From Seleniivibrio woodruffii (lineage in GTDB: Bacteria; Chrysiogenota; Deferribacteres; Deferribacterales; Geovibrionaceae), in contig NZ_SMGG01000003.1 of NCBI RefSeq assembly GCF_004339245.1, positions 744,770 through 808,769 on the forward strand: a stretch of 64,000 bases of DNA, in the 5' to 3' direction. Below are positions 34,287-42,313 of the stretch, piece after piece. The notes below the pieces were generated by a model. That model was not told the origin of the DNA. It searched no databases and saw nothing but the letters and a program-made list of their open reading frames with translations. Positions within the stretch are counted from its first letter, which is position 1. Each line of letters begins with the position of its first letter. Both the position numbers and the translations under genes were made by a program.

Positions 34287-35591
34287 ATGAAGAGACTTAT
34301 CTCTGTTTTCATCTCCCTGGCGATTCTGGCATCCTCTGCGGCGCATGCAGGCACGGGCATTCAGGAGGCCTATGAAAGGGCTCTGAAGAACGACAGCATC
34401 CTCCGGTCGGCCAGACACTATCAGAAGGCGGCTGAGGCCGTTCGTGACCAGACAAGGGCGGGACTTCTGCCCAGTGTCACAGGTCAGTACATAGCATCTA
34501 AATACGACACCGACAGATACGACAAATATGACACCAGAGACCTGAGCATAAACCTTGTTCAGCCTGTTTTCGATATGGGTAAATACCTTCAGCACGGCCA
34601 GAGCAGATATACTCTGGAATCGTCCAACGCAAAGCTGAAATCCGCAGAGTCAAACCTTATTGTGCGGGTGGTCACTGCGTACATCAACGTTCTGTATGCG
34701 AAGGACAAGGTTGAGCTGATGAAAAAGAAGCAGGACGGGGCGAAGGAACAGCTTGTTCAGGCTCAGAAGATGTTCTCCGCAGGGCTTGTGGCTGTGACCA
34801 GCATCCACGAGGCACAGGCGAATCTGGACACCGTGGGTTATGACATTGTGAATGCCGAAAACGAATATCTCAACGCAATGGTGGATCTGGAATCCATCAC
34901 GGGAAAGATTGACGGAGTCAAATGCCTCGCCCGTGAGTTCGGCTATGGGGTACACGACATAGGCACCCTTGACGAATGGATCGCCACAGCAGCGGCAAAC
35001 AGCAGTGACGTGGAGTATTACAGGGCGCAGAGCAAATATGCCGACGACACTGTGCGTATCATCAGAAGCCAGCACCTGCCCACCGTGAACCTGATTCTGA
35101 ACTACAGAAAATCCGACCAGGTGAGCAACATAAAGAGCACCGAAACCACATATAAAAGCATAGCGGCACAGCTTTCCGTGCCCATTTTCAACGGGGGCTA
35201 CACCTCCGCCCGTGTTCAGGAGAACAGGGAGCGGTTCTATCAGTCCGTCAGCGACATGAACTCCGCACTGAACGACGTTAAAAAGAAGGTGGCCGAGAGC
35301 TATACGGCACTTCTGGGAAGCAAGGCGAAAATAGCCGCTCTGGAGCGGACAGCGGCCTCGAACAGTCTGGCCTATGAGTCCAATAAAAAGAGTATGACGG
35401 CGGGTGTCGTCACTCTTGTGGACGTTATAAACGCCCAGAACAACCTCTTCGACAGCCTCTCCCGCCTGCTTCAGGCAAAATATGAATATTTTACCGGATA
35501 CACCACTCTCAAGTATCATGCGGGGGTGCTTAAACCCTCGGATGTGGGATTTCTGGAATCTATAATAAACTCCGAATGTAAGGTGAACTGA
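34287..35591 (+). CDS. tolC: TolC-family outer membrane channel protein of a type I secretion system
   Basis: 434 residues from the ATG at 34287, with a cleavable signal peptide (MKRLISVFISLAILASSAAHA). The body shows the two TolC repeats of long helices and short strands: IQEAYERALKNDS near the start and LSVPIFNGGYTSARVQEN in the second half. It forms the periplasm-spanning exit duct. Its stop shares a base with the ABC exporter start (TGATG), so the three export genes form one unit. Confidence 0.9.
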   Translation: MKRLISVFISLAILASSAAHAGTGIQEAYERALKNDSILRSARHYQKAAEAVRDQTRAGLLPSVTGQYIASKYDTDRYDKYDTRDLSINLVQPVFDMGKYLQHGQSRYTLESSNAKLKSAESNLIVRVVTAYINVLYAKDKVELMKKKQDGAKEQLVQAQKMFSAGLVAVTSIHEAQANLDTVGYDIVNAENEYLNAMVDLESITGKIDGVKCLAREFGYGVHDIGTLDEWIATAAANSSDVEYYRAQSKYADDTVRIIRSQHLPTVNLILNYRKSDQVSNIKSTETTYKSIAAQLSVPIFNGGYTSARVQENRERFYQSVSDMNSALNDVKKKVAESYTALLGSKAKIAALERTAASNSLAYESNKKSMTAGVVTLVDVINAQNNLFDSLSRLLQAKYEYFTGYTTLKYHAGVLKPSDVGFLESIINSECKVN

Positions 35592-37336
35592 TGAACAGCG
35601 TCAACAAAATGCCGGGCAGGATGCCCGCAGGCGAGCTGAAAAAGATCCTGATGACATTTAAACGCACCTTTATAGCTCTGGCGGGGTTCAGCTTTGTGAT
35701 AAACATGCTGATGCTCGTTCCCTCCATCTATATGCTCCAGATATACGACAGGGTACTCACCAGCCGCAACAAGGAGACACTGCTGGTAATAACCCTCATC
35801 ACCCTTTTCATGTTCATCGTCCTTGCGGCGATGGAGTGGGTGCGTTCGCAGATAATGATAACCGCAGGAAACAGGATGGACGAGATGCTCTCGGGCCGTG
35901 CTTTCGGTGTTGCGTTTGAAAACGCCCTTAGAAGCGGTGCGGGAAGTGCATCGCAGGTGTTTCAGGACGTAACCGCAATAAGGCAGTTTCTCACAGGACA
36001 CGGGATGTTCGCATTCATGGACGCTCCGTGGTCGCCTATCTATCTGATAGTGATATACATGCTCCATCCTTCGATAGGCATTCTGGCTACTGTTGCGGCA
36101 ATATTTCTGATACTGCTTACAGTTGCAACTGAGTATCTGAGCAAAAAGCCCATCGAAGAGGCAAACACGAACTTCCGCAAGGCGACAATGTTCGCCACAA
36201 CAAACTTCCGCAATGCGGAGGTCATAGAGTCAATGGGAATGCTGGGCAACGTCAGGAAACACTGGCTGCCGAAGCACCTTGCCTTCCTCAAGCTCCAGAG
36301 CGTCGCCAGCGACAGAGCTTCGGGCATATCCGCCATGACAAGGTTCATAAGGATATCCGCCCAGTCCATGGTATATGCCGTGGGCGCATATTACGTTATC
36401 AACATGGACATGACAGCCGGAGCGATGATAGCAGGTTCCATTCTGATGGGCAGAGCGCTTGCCCCGGTTGAGATGATAACCTCGTCATGGAAGGGTTTTG
36501 TTTCCGCCAGAAGCGCATACAGAAAACTGGGCGAACTTTTCGACGCCTTCCCTGAGGAGAGCGAAAAGATGAAGCTTCCCCGCCCGCAGGGAAAAGTGGC
36601 CGCCAGAGGTATATTCGCCACACCCCCTGCCGTTAACATGCAGATACTCAAGAACATATCGTTCGATGCCGAAGAGGGAGACATGGTGGCTGTTTTAGGC
36701 CCCAGCGCATCGGGCAAGTCATCTCTGGCCAGAGTGCTTGTGGGCATCTGGAAGCCCGTTTCAGGTGAAATGAGGCTTGGCGGTGCGGACGTTGCGAAAT
36801 GGGATAAATCGGAAATGGGGCAGTACATCGGCTACCTTCCGCAGGATATAGAGCTTCTTGAGGGAACGGTTGCGGAGAACATCGCCCGTTTCGGCGATCT
36901 GGATTCGGAAAAGATAGTTGCGGCGGCACAGCTTTCAGGCGTTCACGAGATGATCCTCGGACTTCCGGAAGGCTATGAAACATACATTGGCGAGGGCGGA
37001 GTGGTGCTTTCGGGCGGTCAGCGCCAGCGCATCGCACTGGCAAGGGCTGTGTACGGCGATCCGGTGCTTGTGGTTCTGGATGAGCCGAACTCCAATCTTG
37101 ACGAACCGGGTGAACAGGCTCTGGTTGAAACCCTTAAAAGGCTGAAACAGCAGAAAAAGACCGTTTTTGTTATAACCCACAGAACCAGCACCCTTTCTGT
37201 TGTTGATAAGATAATGATAATGAATTCCGGAACCATACAGATCTACAATACAAAGGAAGAGGTCATGCAGACCATTCAGAAAGGCATGCAGAATAAAATG
37301 GCGGCCAGACCCGCTCAGGCGGAGGTGAGGGCATGA
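35591..37336 (+). CDS. Type I secretion ABC exporter, PrtD-like permease/ATPase
   Basis: 581 residues. Membrane segments lie in the first roughly 300 residues, and there is no N-terminal C39 peptidase, as in the PrtD subfamily for RTX proteases and adhesins. The ATPase has Walker A GPSASGKSS near residue 370, signature LSGGQRQRIALARA near 473, and Walker B LVVLDEPNSNLD near 493. It should energise export of a C-terminal-signal substrate, most simply the giant protein 6 kb upstream. Overlaps the HlyD gene (ATGA). Confidence 0.92.
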   Translation: MNSVNKMPGRMPAGELKKILMTFKRTFIALAGFSFVINMLMLVPSIYMLQIYDRVLTSRNKETLLVITLITLFMFIVLAAMEWVRSQIMITAGNRMDEMLSGRAFGVAFENALRSGAGSASQVFQDVTAIRQFLTGHGMFAFMDAPWSPIYLIVIYMLHPSIGILATVAAIFLILLTVATEYLSKKPIEEANTNFRKATMFATTNFRNAEVIESMGMLGNVRKHWLPKHLAFLKLQSVASDRASGISAMTRFIRISAQSMVYAVGAYYVINMDMTAGAMIAGSILMGRALAPVEMITSSWKGFVSARSAYRKLGELFDAFPEESEKMKLPRPQGKVAARGIFATPPAVNMQILKNISFDAEEGDMVAVLGPSASGKSSLARVLVGIWKPVSGEMRLGGADVAKWDKSEMGQYIGYLPQDIELLEGTVAENIARFGDLDSEKIVAAAQLSGVHEMILGLPEGYETYIGEGGVVLSGGQRQRIALARAVYGDPVLVVLDEPNSNLDEPGEQALVETLKRLKQQKKTVFVITHRTSTLSVVDKIMIMNSGTIQIYNTKEEVMQTIQKGMQNKMAARPAQAEVRA

Positions 37337-38649
37337 TGAAATACAGCGACGGCGAGATTAAAAGAGATTCGAAAAAATATGTGATCATCGGCCTCAGCGT
37401 GATGATTCTGGGGCTTGGTCTGTTCGGCGTGTGGGCTTTCACGGCTCCCCTCAGTCAGGGTGTTGTGGCTCCCGGCAGTCTGGCGTTTGTGGACAAGCGC
37501 AAGACGGTTCAGCATGTTTACGGCGGAACTGTAAAAGAGATTTTCATAAAAGAGGGCAGCAGGGTCAAGGCCGGACAGGTGCTTATGAAGCTGGACGATT
37601 CCTCCGGTTTTGCAAGGCTGACCGGTGTCCGTTCGGAATATTTCACAAATCTGGCTCTTGAGTCCAGACTGATGGCAGAAAGGCTTGGCAGGGCTTCCGT
37701 TCAGTATCCGAAGATGCTGACCGACAACATGGGCGATCCGGAGGTTGCAGACATCATCCGCACCCAGAACGACCTTTTCAGAAAGCGCCGTGATTCTCTG
37801 GTGAATGAAAAACGGATTCTGATGAACCAGAAACAGGGCGTTACGGAATACATAAGCCGCATGGAACAGCTTGCCCAGTCCAGAAACAAGCAGGTGGCTC
37901 TGCTTGAAAAGGAGATCGAGTCAGTCCGAAGCATAGCGGACGAGGGCTACTACCCCCGCAACAAGATGATTGAGCTTCAGCAGAATCTGCAGGGCATTGA
38001 GGCCACCAGAAGCGAGGAACTGGCCACCATAGAACGCACCAGAAGGAGCGTCGGCGAGCTTGATCTGAAAGTTCTTCAGGTTGACAGCGAGTTCAGCAAG
38101 GACGTTGAGGCCACTCTGACAGAGGTTCAGAAGAGGATAGCGGGGCTTAAAGAGGAATATAACGCCGCACAGATAACTTATAACTCAATGATAATAAAGG
38201 CTCCGGATGACGGTATCGTCCTCGGGCTTGCGGTGCATAATGCGGGCAGTGTTGTCACACCCGGCCAGAAGATTCTGGACATAGCGCCCATGCACGAAGC
38301 GCTCATTGTTCAGGCGGAGGTCATGCCCCACGATATCGATTCCGTCCGTCTCGGGCTTCGTTCAGAGGTGCGGATATCGGCTCTGGACATGCACAAAACC
38401 CCTTCGCTCTTCGGCGAGGTTATCATGGTGTCACCCGATGTGTTTGTGGATCAGAGCAGCGGACGCAGCTATTACATGGCGCAGATACGAATTCCGGAGA
38501 ACGAGCTGAAAGCCAAACTTGGTTCGACACAGAGACTTCAGGCGGGGATGCCTGCGGAGGTCATTATTGAGACCGGAAAAAGAACTTTTATGGAATATCT
38601 GATGAAGCCGTTCTTCAACAGATTCGCAATGTCCATGAAGGAACAGTAA
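37333..38649 (+). CDS. Type I secretion membrane fusion protein, HlyD/PrtE-like
   Basis: 438 residues with one N-terminal membrane anchor (VIIGLSVMILGLGLFGVWAF), a split lipoyl domain (GVVAPGSLAF, TVQHVYGGTVKEI, and later IIKAPDDGIVLGL), a long coiled coil (about 110-280) and a beta-barrel tail. It bridges the ABC exporter and TolC. Last gene of the export unit. Confidence 0.92.
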   Translation: MMKYSDGEIKRDSKKYVIIGLSVMILGLGLFGVWAFTAPLSQGVVAPGSLAFVDKRKTVQHVYGGTVKEIFIKEGSRVKAGQVLMKLDDSSGFARLTGVRSEYFTNLALESRLMAERLGRASVQYPKMLTDNMGDPEVADIIRTQNDLFRKRRDSLVNEKRILMNQKQGVTEYISRMEQLAQSRNKQVALLEKEIESVRSIADEGYYPRNKMIELQQNLQGIEATRSEELATIERTRRSVGELDLKVLQVDSEFSKDVEATLTEVQKRIAGLKEEYNAAQITYNSMIIKAPDDGIVLGLAVHNAGSVVTPGQKILDIAPMHEALIVQAEVMPHDIDSVRLGLRSEVRISALDMHKTPSLFGEVIMVSPDVFVDQSSGRSYYMAQIRIPENELKAKLGSTQRLQAGMPAEVIIETGKRTFMEYLMKPFFNRFAMSMKEQ

Positions 38650-38657
38650 AAATTTAT

Positions 38658-38718
38658 GTCACTCTGAGCTTTGCGAAGAGTCTCAAAGCGAGACCCCCAG
38701 GCATTGCCTCAGGGTGAC
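38658..38718. repeat. REP-like palindromic repeat between hlyD-like gene and nifA
   Basis: Begins GTCACTCTGAG and ends with the near-complement CTCAGGGTGAC, with GCGAAGAGTCTC inside. It is one copy of an element also present near 41.3, 53.7 and 61.0-61.2 kb. Between two convergent genes it could work as a terminator in both directions. Confidence 0.75.
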
Positions 38719-38721
38719 TTT

Positions 38722-40281
38722 CTATATTTTCTTAACCTCTATACCGTATTTCGCAATGCGGTAGTTCACCTGCCGCACAGTCATGTTCAGCATTCGTGCG
38801 GCCTTTGCCTGAACCCATCCGGCTCTCTGAAGAGCTTCGAGAAGCTGGGTTTTATCGGAATCATCTTTTGCCGCCGAAACAGGTTCGTCCTCTTCGGAGG
38901 AGTTTTCCATTATGCGTGAAAGGCACATGTCGCCGCTCTGACAGGACACGTGTTCTGGTTTTATCAGTCCGTCGCCTGCGGTCAGAGCCGCTCTTTCCAG
39001 ACAGTTTTCAAGCTCTCTTATGTTGCCCGGCCATGTGCAGTTGGCAAGGGGAGCCAAAGTGCTGCTGTTTATTGAAAAATTCTTTCCGTATGATTCGTTG
39101 AGACGTTCGATTATCTGAAGACAGATAGCGGGGATGTCCTCTTTCCGCTTGCGCAGGGGTGGCAGGTCTATTGTGAAAACGTTGAGCCTGTAATAGAGAT
39201 CCAGCCTGAATTTTCCGGCCTGAACCGCCACCTCCAGATTTTTGTTTGTTGCGGCCAGAATCCGCACATCAACCTTTGTGCTCTCCATTGTGCCCAGTTT
39301 TTCGATGGTCTTGTCCTGAAGCACCCGCAGAAGCTTGCTCTGTGCATCAAGGGGCATATCGCCCACCTCGTCCAGAAAGACGGTTCCCCCTTCGGCCTGC
39401 TCGAAGCGTCCTTTCTTTTCGGCGGATGCTCCGGCGAATGCACCCTTGGCATAGCCGAAAAGCTCGCTTTCGATGAGGTCGGCGGGTATTGCCGCACAGT
39501 TCACCGCAACGAAAGGTTTACCGCTGCGGTCGCTGTTGTAGTGTATGGTCTTGGCCACGACCTCCTTACCCGTTCCGCTTTCGCCCCGGATGAGAACCGA
39601 TGCGGAAGTGTTTGTGACCATGGTTATCTTATCAAAAACCTTCTCCATCAGCTTGCTGTTTCCCGCAAGCCCCTTGAAGCTGAATTTCGATTTAAGCTCG
39701 TTTATCAGGCTCAGATTCTCAGCCTCTATTCTGCTCTTTTCGTCTTTGATAATGCCAAGGGTATTCTGGAAATACTCGGAATTATGGAGAAACGAAGCGA
39801 CCAGATTGGCTATCATTTTCATGATCTCAACCTCGGTGGCGACGCTGTTCATTTGTGAGCTGAACTTGTCCACAGCCAGAACACCCAGTGTTCTGCCTTC
39901 ATACTTCAGCGGTACGGCTATGAAGCTGGTCTGTTCCTCTGCCGCCGGACGCCTGAGCCTGTTCAGAAACTGCGGCTCCTTCTCTATGTCCGGAATTAGA
40001 ATAGGCACTCCGAGACGGAACACCTTGCCGACAATCCCCTCGTCACAGTTGTAGGATATGCCTGAGGAGGTTGTGTCGTCTATGCCGACGTATGCCGTCA
40101 GGTTAAGCCTGTGGGTTCGTGAATCGTGGATCAGGATAAAAGCCCGCTCAAAAGACAGCGTGTCGTGCATCTGCTTAACAACTCCGTAGAGAGCATGTCT
40201 CCTGTTGGTGGAGCTGTTAAGGATAACGCTTATCTCATAAATGGTGTTGAGTGCCGTCTTAAAATAGTTGAGATATTTCAT
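38722..40281 (-). CDS. nifA: NifA, sigma54-dependent nif transcription activator
   Basis: 519 residues from the ATG at 40281 (MKYLNYFKTALN). Order: GAF domain (about 15-170), AAA+ domain with Walker A GESGTGKE near 240 and Walker B TVFLDEVGDMP, then a Fis-type helix-turn-helix at the end. The sigma54-contact loop reads GAFAGA (280-285), not GAFTGA. Cysteines at 415, 427, 447 and 453 give C-x11-C-x19-C-x5-C, close to the C-x11-C-x19-C-x4-C of oxygen-sensitive rhizobial NifA. No nifL is present. It should drive the four -24/-12 promoters in this window. Confidence 0.93.
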   Translation of the reverse strand: MKYLNYFKTALNTIYEISVILNSSTNRRHALYGVVKQMHDTLSFERAFILIHDSRTHRLNLTAYVGIDDTTSSGISYNCDEGIVGKVFRLGVPILIPDIEKEPQFLNRLRRPAAEEQTSFIAVPLKYEGRTLGVLAVDKFSSQMNSVATEVEIMKMIANLVASFLHNSEYFQNTLGIIKDEKSRIEAENLSLINELKSKFSFKGLAGNSKLMEKVFDKITMVTNTSASVLIRGESGTGKEVVAKTIHYNSDRSGKPFVAVNCAAIPADLIESELFGYAKGAFAGASAEKKGRFEQAEGGTVFLDEVGDMPLDAQSKLLRVLQDKTIEKLGTMESTKVDVRILAATNKNLEVAVQAGKFRLDLYYRLNVFTIDLPPLRKRKEDIPAICLQIIERLNESYGKNFSINSSTLAPLANCTWPGNIRELENCLERAALTAGDGLIKPEHVSCQSGDMCLSRIMENSSEEDEPVSAAKDDSDKTQLLEALQRAGWVQAKAARMLNMTVRQVNYRIAKYGIEVKKI

Positions 40282-40511
40282 GGATAAAAACGAGCAATAT
40301 ATATGCCACGAGACGACCGCCCAACGGCAGGGGCTGCGGAGGATTAATAGTCGTGAAGTGATTAAAAAATGGTCAGGTACAGCATAAAAATTATTCAGAA
40401 GACTGCATAAAACTGCCATTTAAAAGCAATGCCGGGGCTGAGAATCAAACGGCACAGAGATTGCTTGAATATGGGCGTACGCAACGACAACCGTTTTAGG
40501 AGGATAGCTAG
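40282..40511. other. Divergent nifA/ferredoxin intergenic region
   Basis: Holds the ferredoxin sigma54 promoter. I found no exact TGT-N10-ACA activator site in it, and no clear promoter for nifA itself. Confidence 0.6.
40450..40465 (+). promoter_or_regulatory. Sigma54 (-24/-12) promoter of the nif ferredoxin
   Basis: CGGCACAGAGATTGCT: GG at 40451 and GC at 40463 with the required 10 bases between, against consensus TGGCAC-N5-TTGCW. Predicted start near 40475, leaving a leader of about 37 bases with AGGAGG before the ATG. Confidence 0.82.
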
Positions 40512-40775
40512 ATGGCATTCATTACGGGAATCAGAAAGAACGGAAAAGAGTGGACTCCCAAGTTCATATTCGAACTGAGCAAAGAGTCCTGCATTGCCTG
40601 CGGACGCTGTTTCAAAGCGTGTGCATACGCCTGCCTCGCACTTGAGGAATACGAAGACGATGACGGTGAAAAAACCTACATGTCTATAGTGGATGACGGC
40701 GCATGCATAGGCTGTGAGGCCTGCGCAAAAGCCTGCCCCAAAAGCTGCTTCACACACGCTCCTGTTGAAGCGTGA
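40512..40775 (+). CDS. Nif-associated 2[4Fe-4S] ferredoxin (ferredoxin III type)
   Basis: 87 residues. Two cluster-binding stretches, CIACGRCFKACAYACLAL and CIGCEACAKACPKSC, give two 4Fe-4S sites; the start MAFITGIRKNGKEWTPKFI resembles the nif-specific ferredoxin III family. Probably an electron donor to NifH or to cofactor assembly. It has its own sigma54 promoter, and a strong terminator follows. Confidence 0.88.
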   Translation: MAFITGIRKNGKEWTPKFIFELSKESCIACGRCFKACAYACLALEEYEDDDGEKTYMSIVDDGACIGCEACAKACPKSCFTHAPVEA

Positions 40776-40788
40776 TCTGTAATCGTGT

Positions 40789-40818
40789 GCCCTCCCCTCT
40801 GCGGGAGGGCGTTTTTTT
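40789..40818 (+). terminator. Terminator between ferredoxin and nifZ-like gene
   Basis: GCCCTCCC and GGGAGGGC arms (8 bp) with a 6-base loop and a run of seven T. It ends only 14 bp before the next start codon, so nifZ would depend on read-through. Confidence 0.9.
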
Positions 40819-40831
40819 ATGAGGTGATGAT

Positions 40832-41104
40832 ATGGAACTGAAATATAACCAGAAGGTCAGAGTGACCAAAATGATAAGAGACGACGGAACCTGTGCGGGA
40901 TGCAAAAGAGGCACCCCCGTGGCTTTCGAGGGGATGGAAGGATTCATCTGCGACATTACGGAGTTCCACTTCGAACCGGTTTACGTTGTCCATTTCCTTG
41001 AGACCAACCAGAAGCTGGGATTCCGCGGCAAAGAGCTTGAGATCATCGAGGACTATGACGAGGAAGAGGGCAGGTGGATAGTTCTGGATAAAAAGACTGC
41101 GTGA
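40832..41104 (+). CDS. nifZ: NifZ-like nitrogenase maturation protein
   Basis: 90 residues. The first 70 match the NifZ domain: KVRVTKMIRDDGTCAG, a glycine-centred turn, then VYVVHFLETNQKLGFRGKEL. NifZ helps form the second P-cluster of the MoFe protein in Azotobacter. An acidic tail (EDYDEEEG) follows. It sits just after the ferredoxin terminator; GAGGTGATG precedes the start. Confidence 0.75.
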   Translation: MELKYNQKVRVTKMIRDDGTCAGCKRGTPVAFEGMEGFICDITEFHFEPVYVVHFLETNQKLGFRGKELEIIEDYDEEEGRWIVLDKKTA

Positions 41105-41245
41105 GGCTCTCAGCTCTCGCAGTGACGCCCGAAACTGTCATTATGCTGAGATCATGAATTATCAGACGGTATGAGGCTTTAAGCCTCCCTTTTATAAAGG
41201 GAGGTTTGGAGGGATTTTCTTATAAGCAGGGGAAGATGATAACTG

Positions 41246-41269
41246 CAGGACGTGCTTTTAATAATAGGT
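41246..41269 (+). repeat. 24-bp direct repeat, copy 1
   Basis: Starts CAGGACGTGCTTTTAATA and is identical to bases 41442-41465. Here the left arm of the palindrome seen in copy 2 is missing. Confidence 0.85.
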
Positions 41270-41276
41270 CACATTT

Positions 41277-41304
41277 GAGATTCTTCGCTGGTGCTCAGAA
41301 TGAC
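41277..41304 (-). repeat. REP-like repeat unit
   Basis: GAGATTCTTCGC then GCTCAGAATGAC: one unit of the dispersed repeat, in reverse orientation to the unit at 38658. Confidence 0.75.
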
Positions 41305-41429
41305 GGCTGATTTTATGTCAGTAATAGGTCAAAACTTCAGGATGAAGTTTCGTGGAGGATGATTTCAGGGCTTTGCACTGAAGTCTGACGGAACGTGAGC
41401 GCAGGGAGGTTATACCGACCGGAGCGTTG

Positions 41430-41465
41430 TTATTAAAAGCACAGGACGTGCTTTTAATAATAGGT
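41430..41465. repeat. 13-bp perfect hairpin overlapping direct repeat copy 2 and the draT stop
   Basis: TTATTAAAAGCAC (41430-41442) and GTGCTTTTAATAA (41448-41460) form a perfect stem around AGGAC. The draT TAA stop lies in it. The right half and flank repeat bases 41246-41269. May act as a draT 3'-end structure. Confidence 0.75.
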
Positions 41466-42284
41466 AACAACTGTATCGTAGCGTCCTCCAAGGACAAGGT
41501 ATTCTTTTTCGCCGACGAAGCTTAAAGAGGGCAGAACCTCCGAGAAGAAAACTATCTTTGTGAAGGGGATCTCCGAGGTAAGTATATAGTCGCCGAACTG
41601 GGATGCGATGTCCCTGTCGGATGTGAACGACACAAGTGAATTCTGTTCGATGCAGAGTCTTGTCTTGTCATATTCCTTTACGACAAGGTGTTCTGAAAGA
41701 TCGTTAACTCCTCTGTAAAGAGTCAGTTTTGGCAGTTTGTCCGCATAGAAAGTCTTCAGAATACACTGAGTATAGGTGTAGAGGAGATCGAGCTGATGGA
41801 AGATAAGGTTTTTGTTGTGTTTGCTGTCCATCTTTTCGACCATGTATTCGTAATATTCCTCGCTGTTGACGTCCGGAATAATGTTTTTGTGATAAAAAGG
41901 CGTGATTCCGAATCTGCTTTCAACCCAACCCTTCATAACGGCTCCCTCGATGCTGTTGGAGTCGAAAAGCCAGCCTTTCAGAAGTCTGGTATAGCTTCCC
42001 ATCTTTTTGCCGTTGTGCTTTTCGGAAAGGGAGAAGAGGGTGTCCATTGCGTTTGTGAAGACTCCGCAGGCGTTTTCGATGCTGTCGGCTTTCTGGATCG
42101 CCCTGAATATCTCGCCGTAATACTCCCACACCCCGCTTATGGTTATGGGCAGAACGTTCAGATTATATTCATTGCTGACAAACATATAGGTAGGGATATT
42201 GATGAGGTTGGAGTAGTGATAGAACCTCTTGAGATCTTTAAGCCTCGATATGCTGCTTTTTTGTTTTTCAACGCCCATATACAT
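41454..42284 (-). CDS. draT: NAD+-dinitrogenase-reductase ADP-ribosyltransferase (DraT)
   Basis: 276 residues from the ATG at 42284 (TTG 42287 or ATG 42278 also possible; no strong ribosome-binding site). Family blocks: FYHYSNLINIP, then LKGWLFDSNSIEGAVMKGW and ESRFGITPFYHK, LTLYRGVND, and LVSFTSDRDIASQFGDYI near the C-terminus. DraT moves ADP-ribose from NAD+ to the arginine of NifH (Arg101 here), switching nitrogenase off in response to ammonium or darkness/low energy. It faces away from draG, with a gap of about 30 bp, instead of forming the usual draTG operon. Confidence 0.9.
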   Translation of the reverse strand: MYMGVEKQKSSISRLKDLKRFYHYSNLINIPTYMFVSNEYNLNVLPITISGVWEYYGEIFRAIQKADSIENACGVFTNAMDTLFSLSEKHNGKKMGSYTRLLKGWLFDSNSIEGAVMKGWVESRFGITPFYHKNIIPDVNSEEYYEYMVEKMDSKHNKNLIFHQLDLLYTYTQCILKTFYADKLPKLTLYRGVNDLSEHLVVKEYDKTRLCIEQNSLVSFTSDRDIASQFGDYILTSEIPFTKIVFFSEVLPSLSFVGEKEYLVLGGRYDTVVTYY

Positions 42285-42313
42285 CAAATAGATGAATTTG
42301 CAGGAGTTTGCAA

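Larger units (their letters stand above)
41105..41453. other. 350-bp repeat-filled spacer between nifZ-like gene and draT
   Basis: No gene seen. It holds a 9-bp hairpin (CCTCCCTTT/AAAGGGAGG, 41184-41204), one REP-like unit (41277-41304), and two copies of a 24-bp direct repeat (41246 and 41442). Confidence 0.7.
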
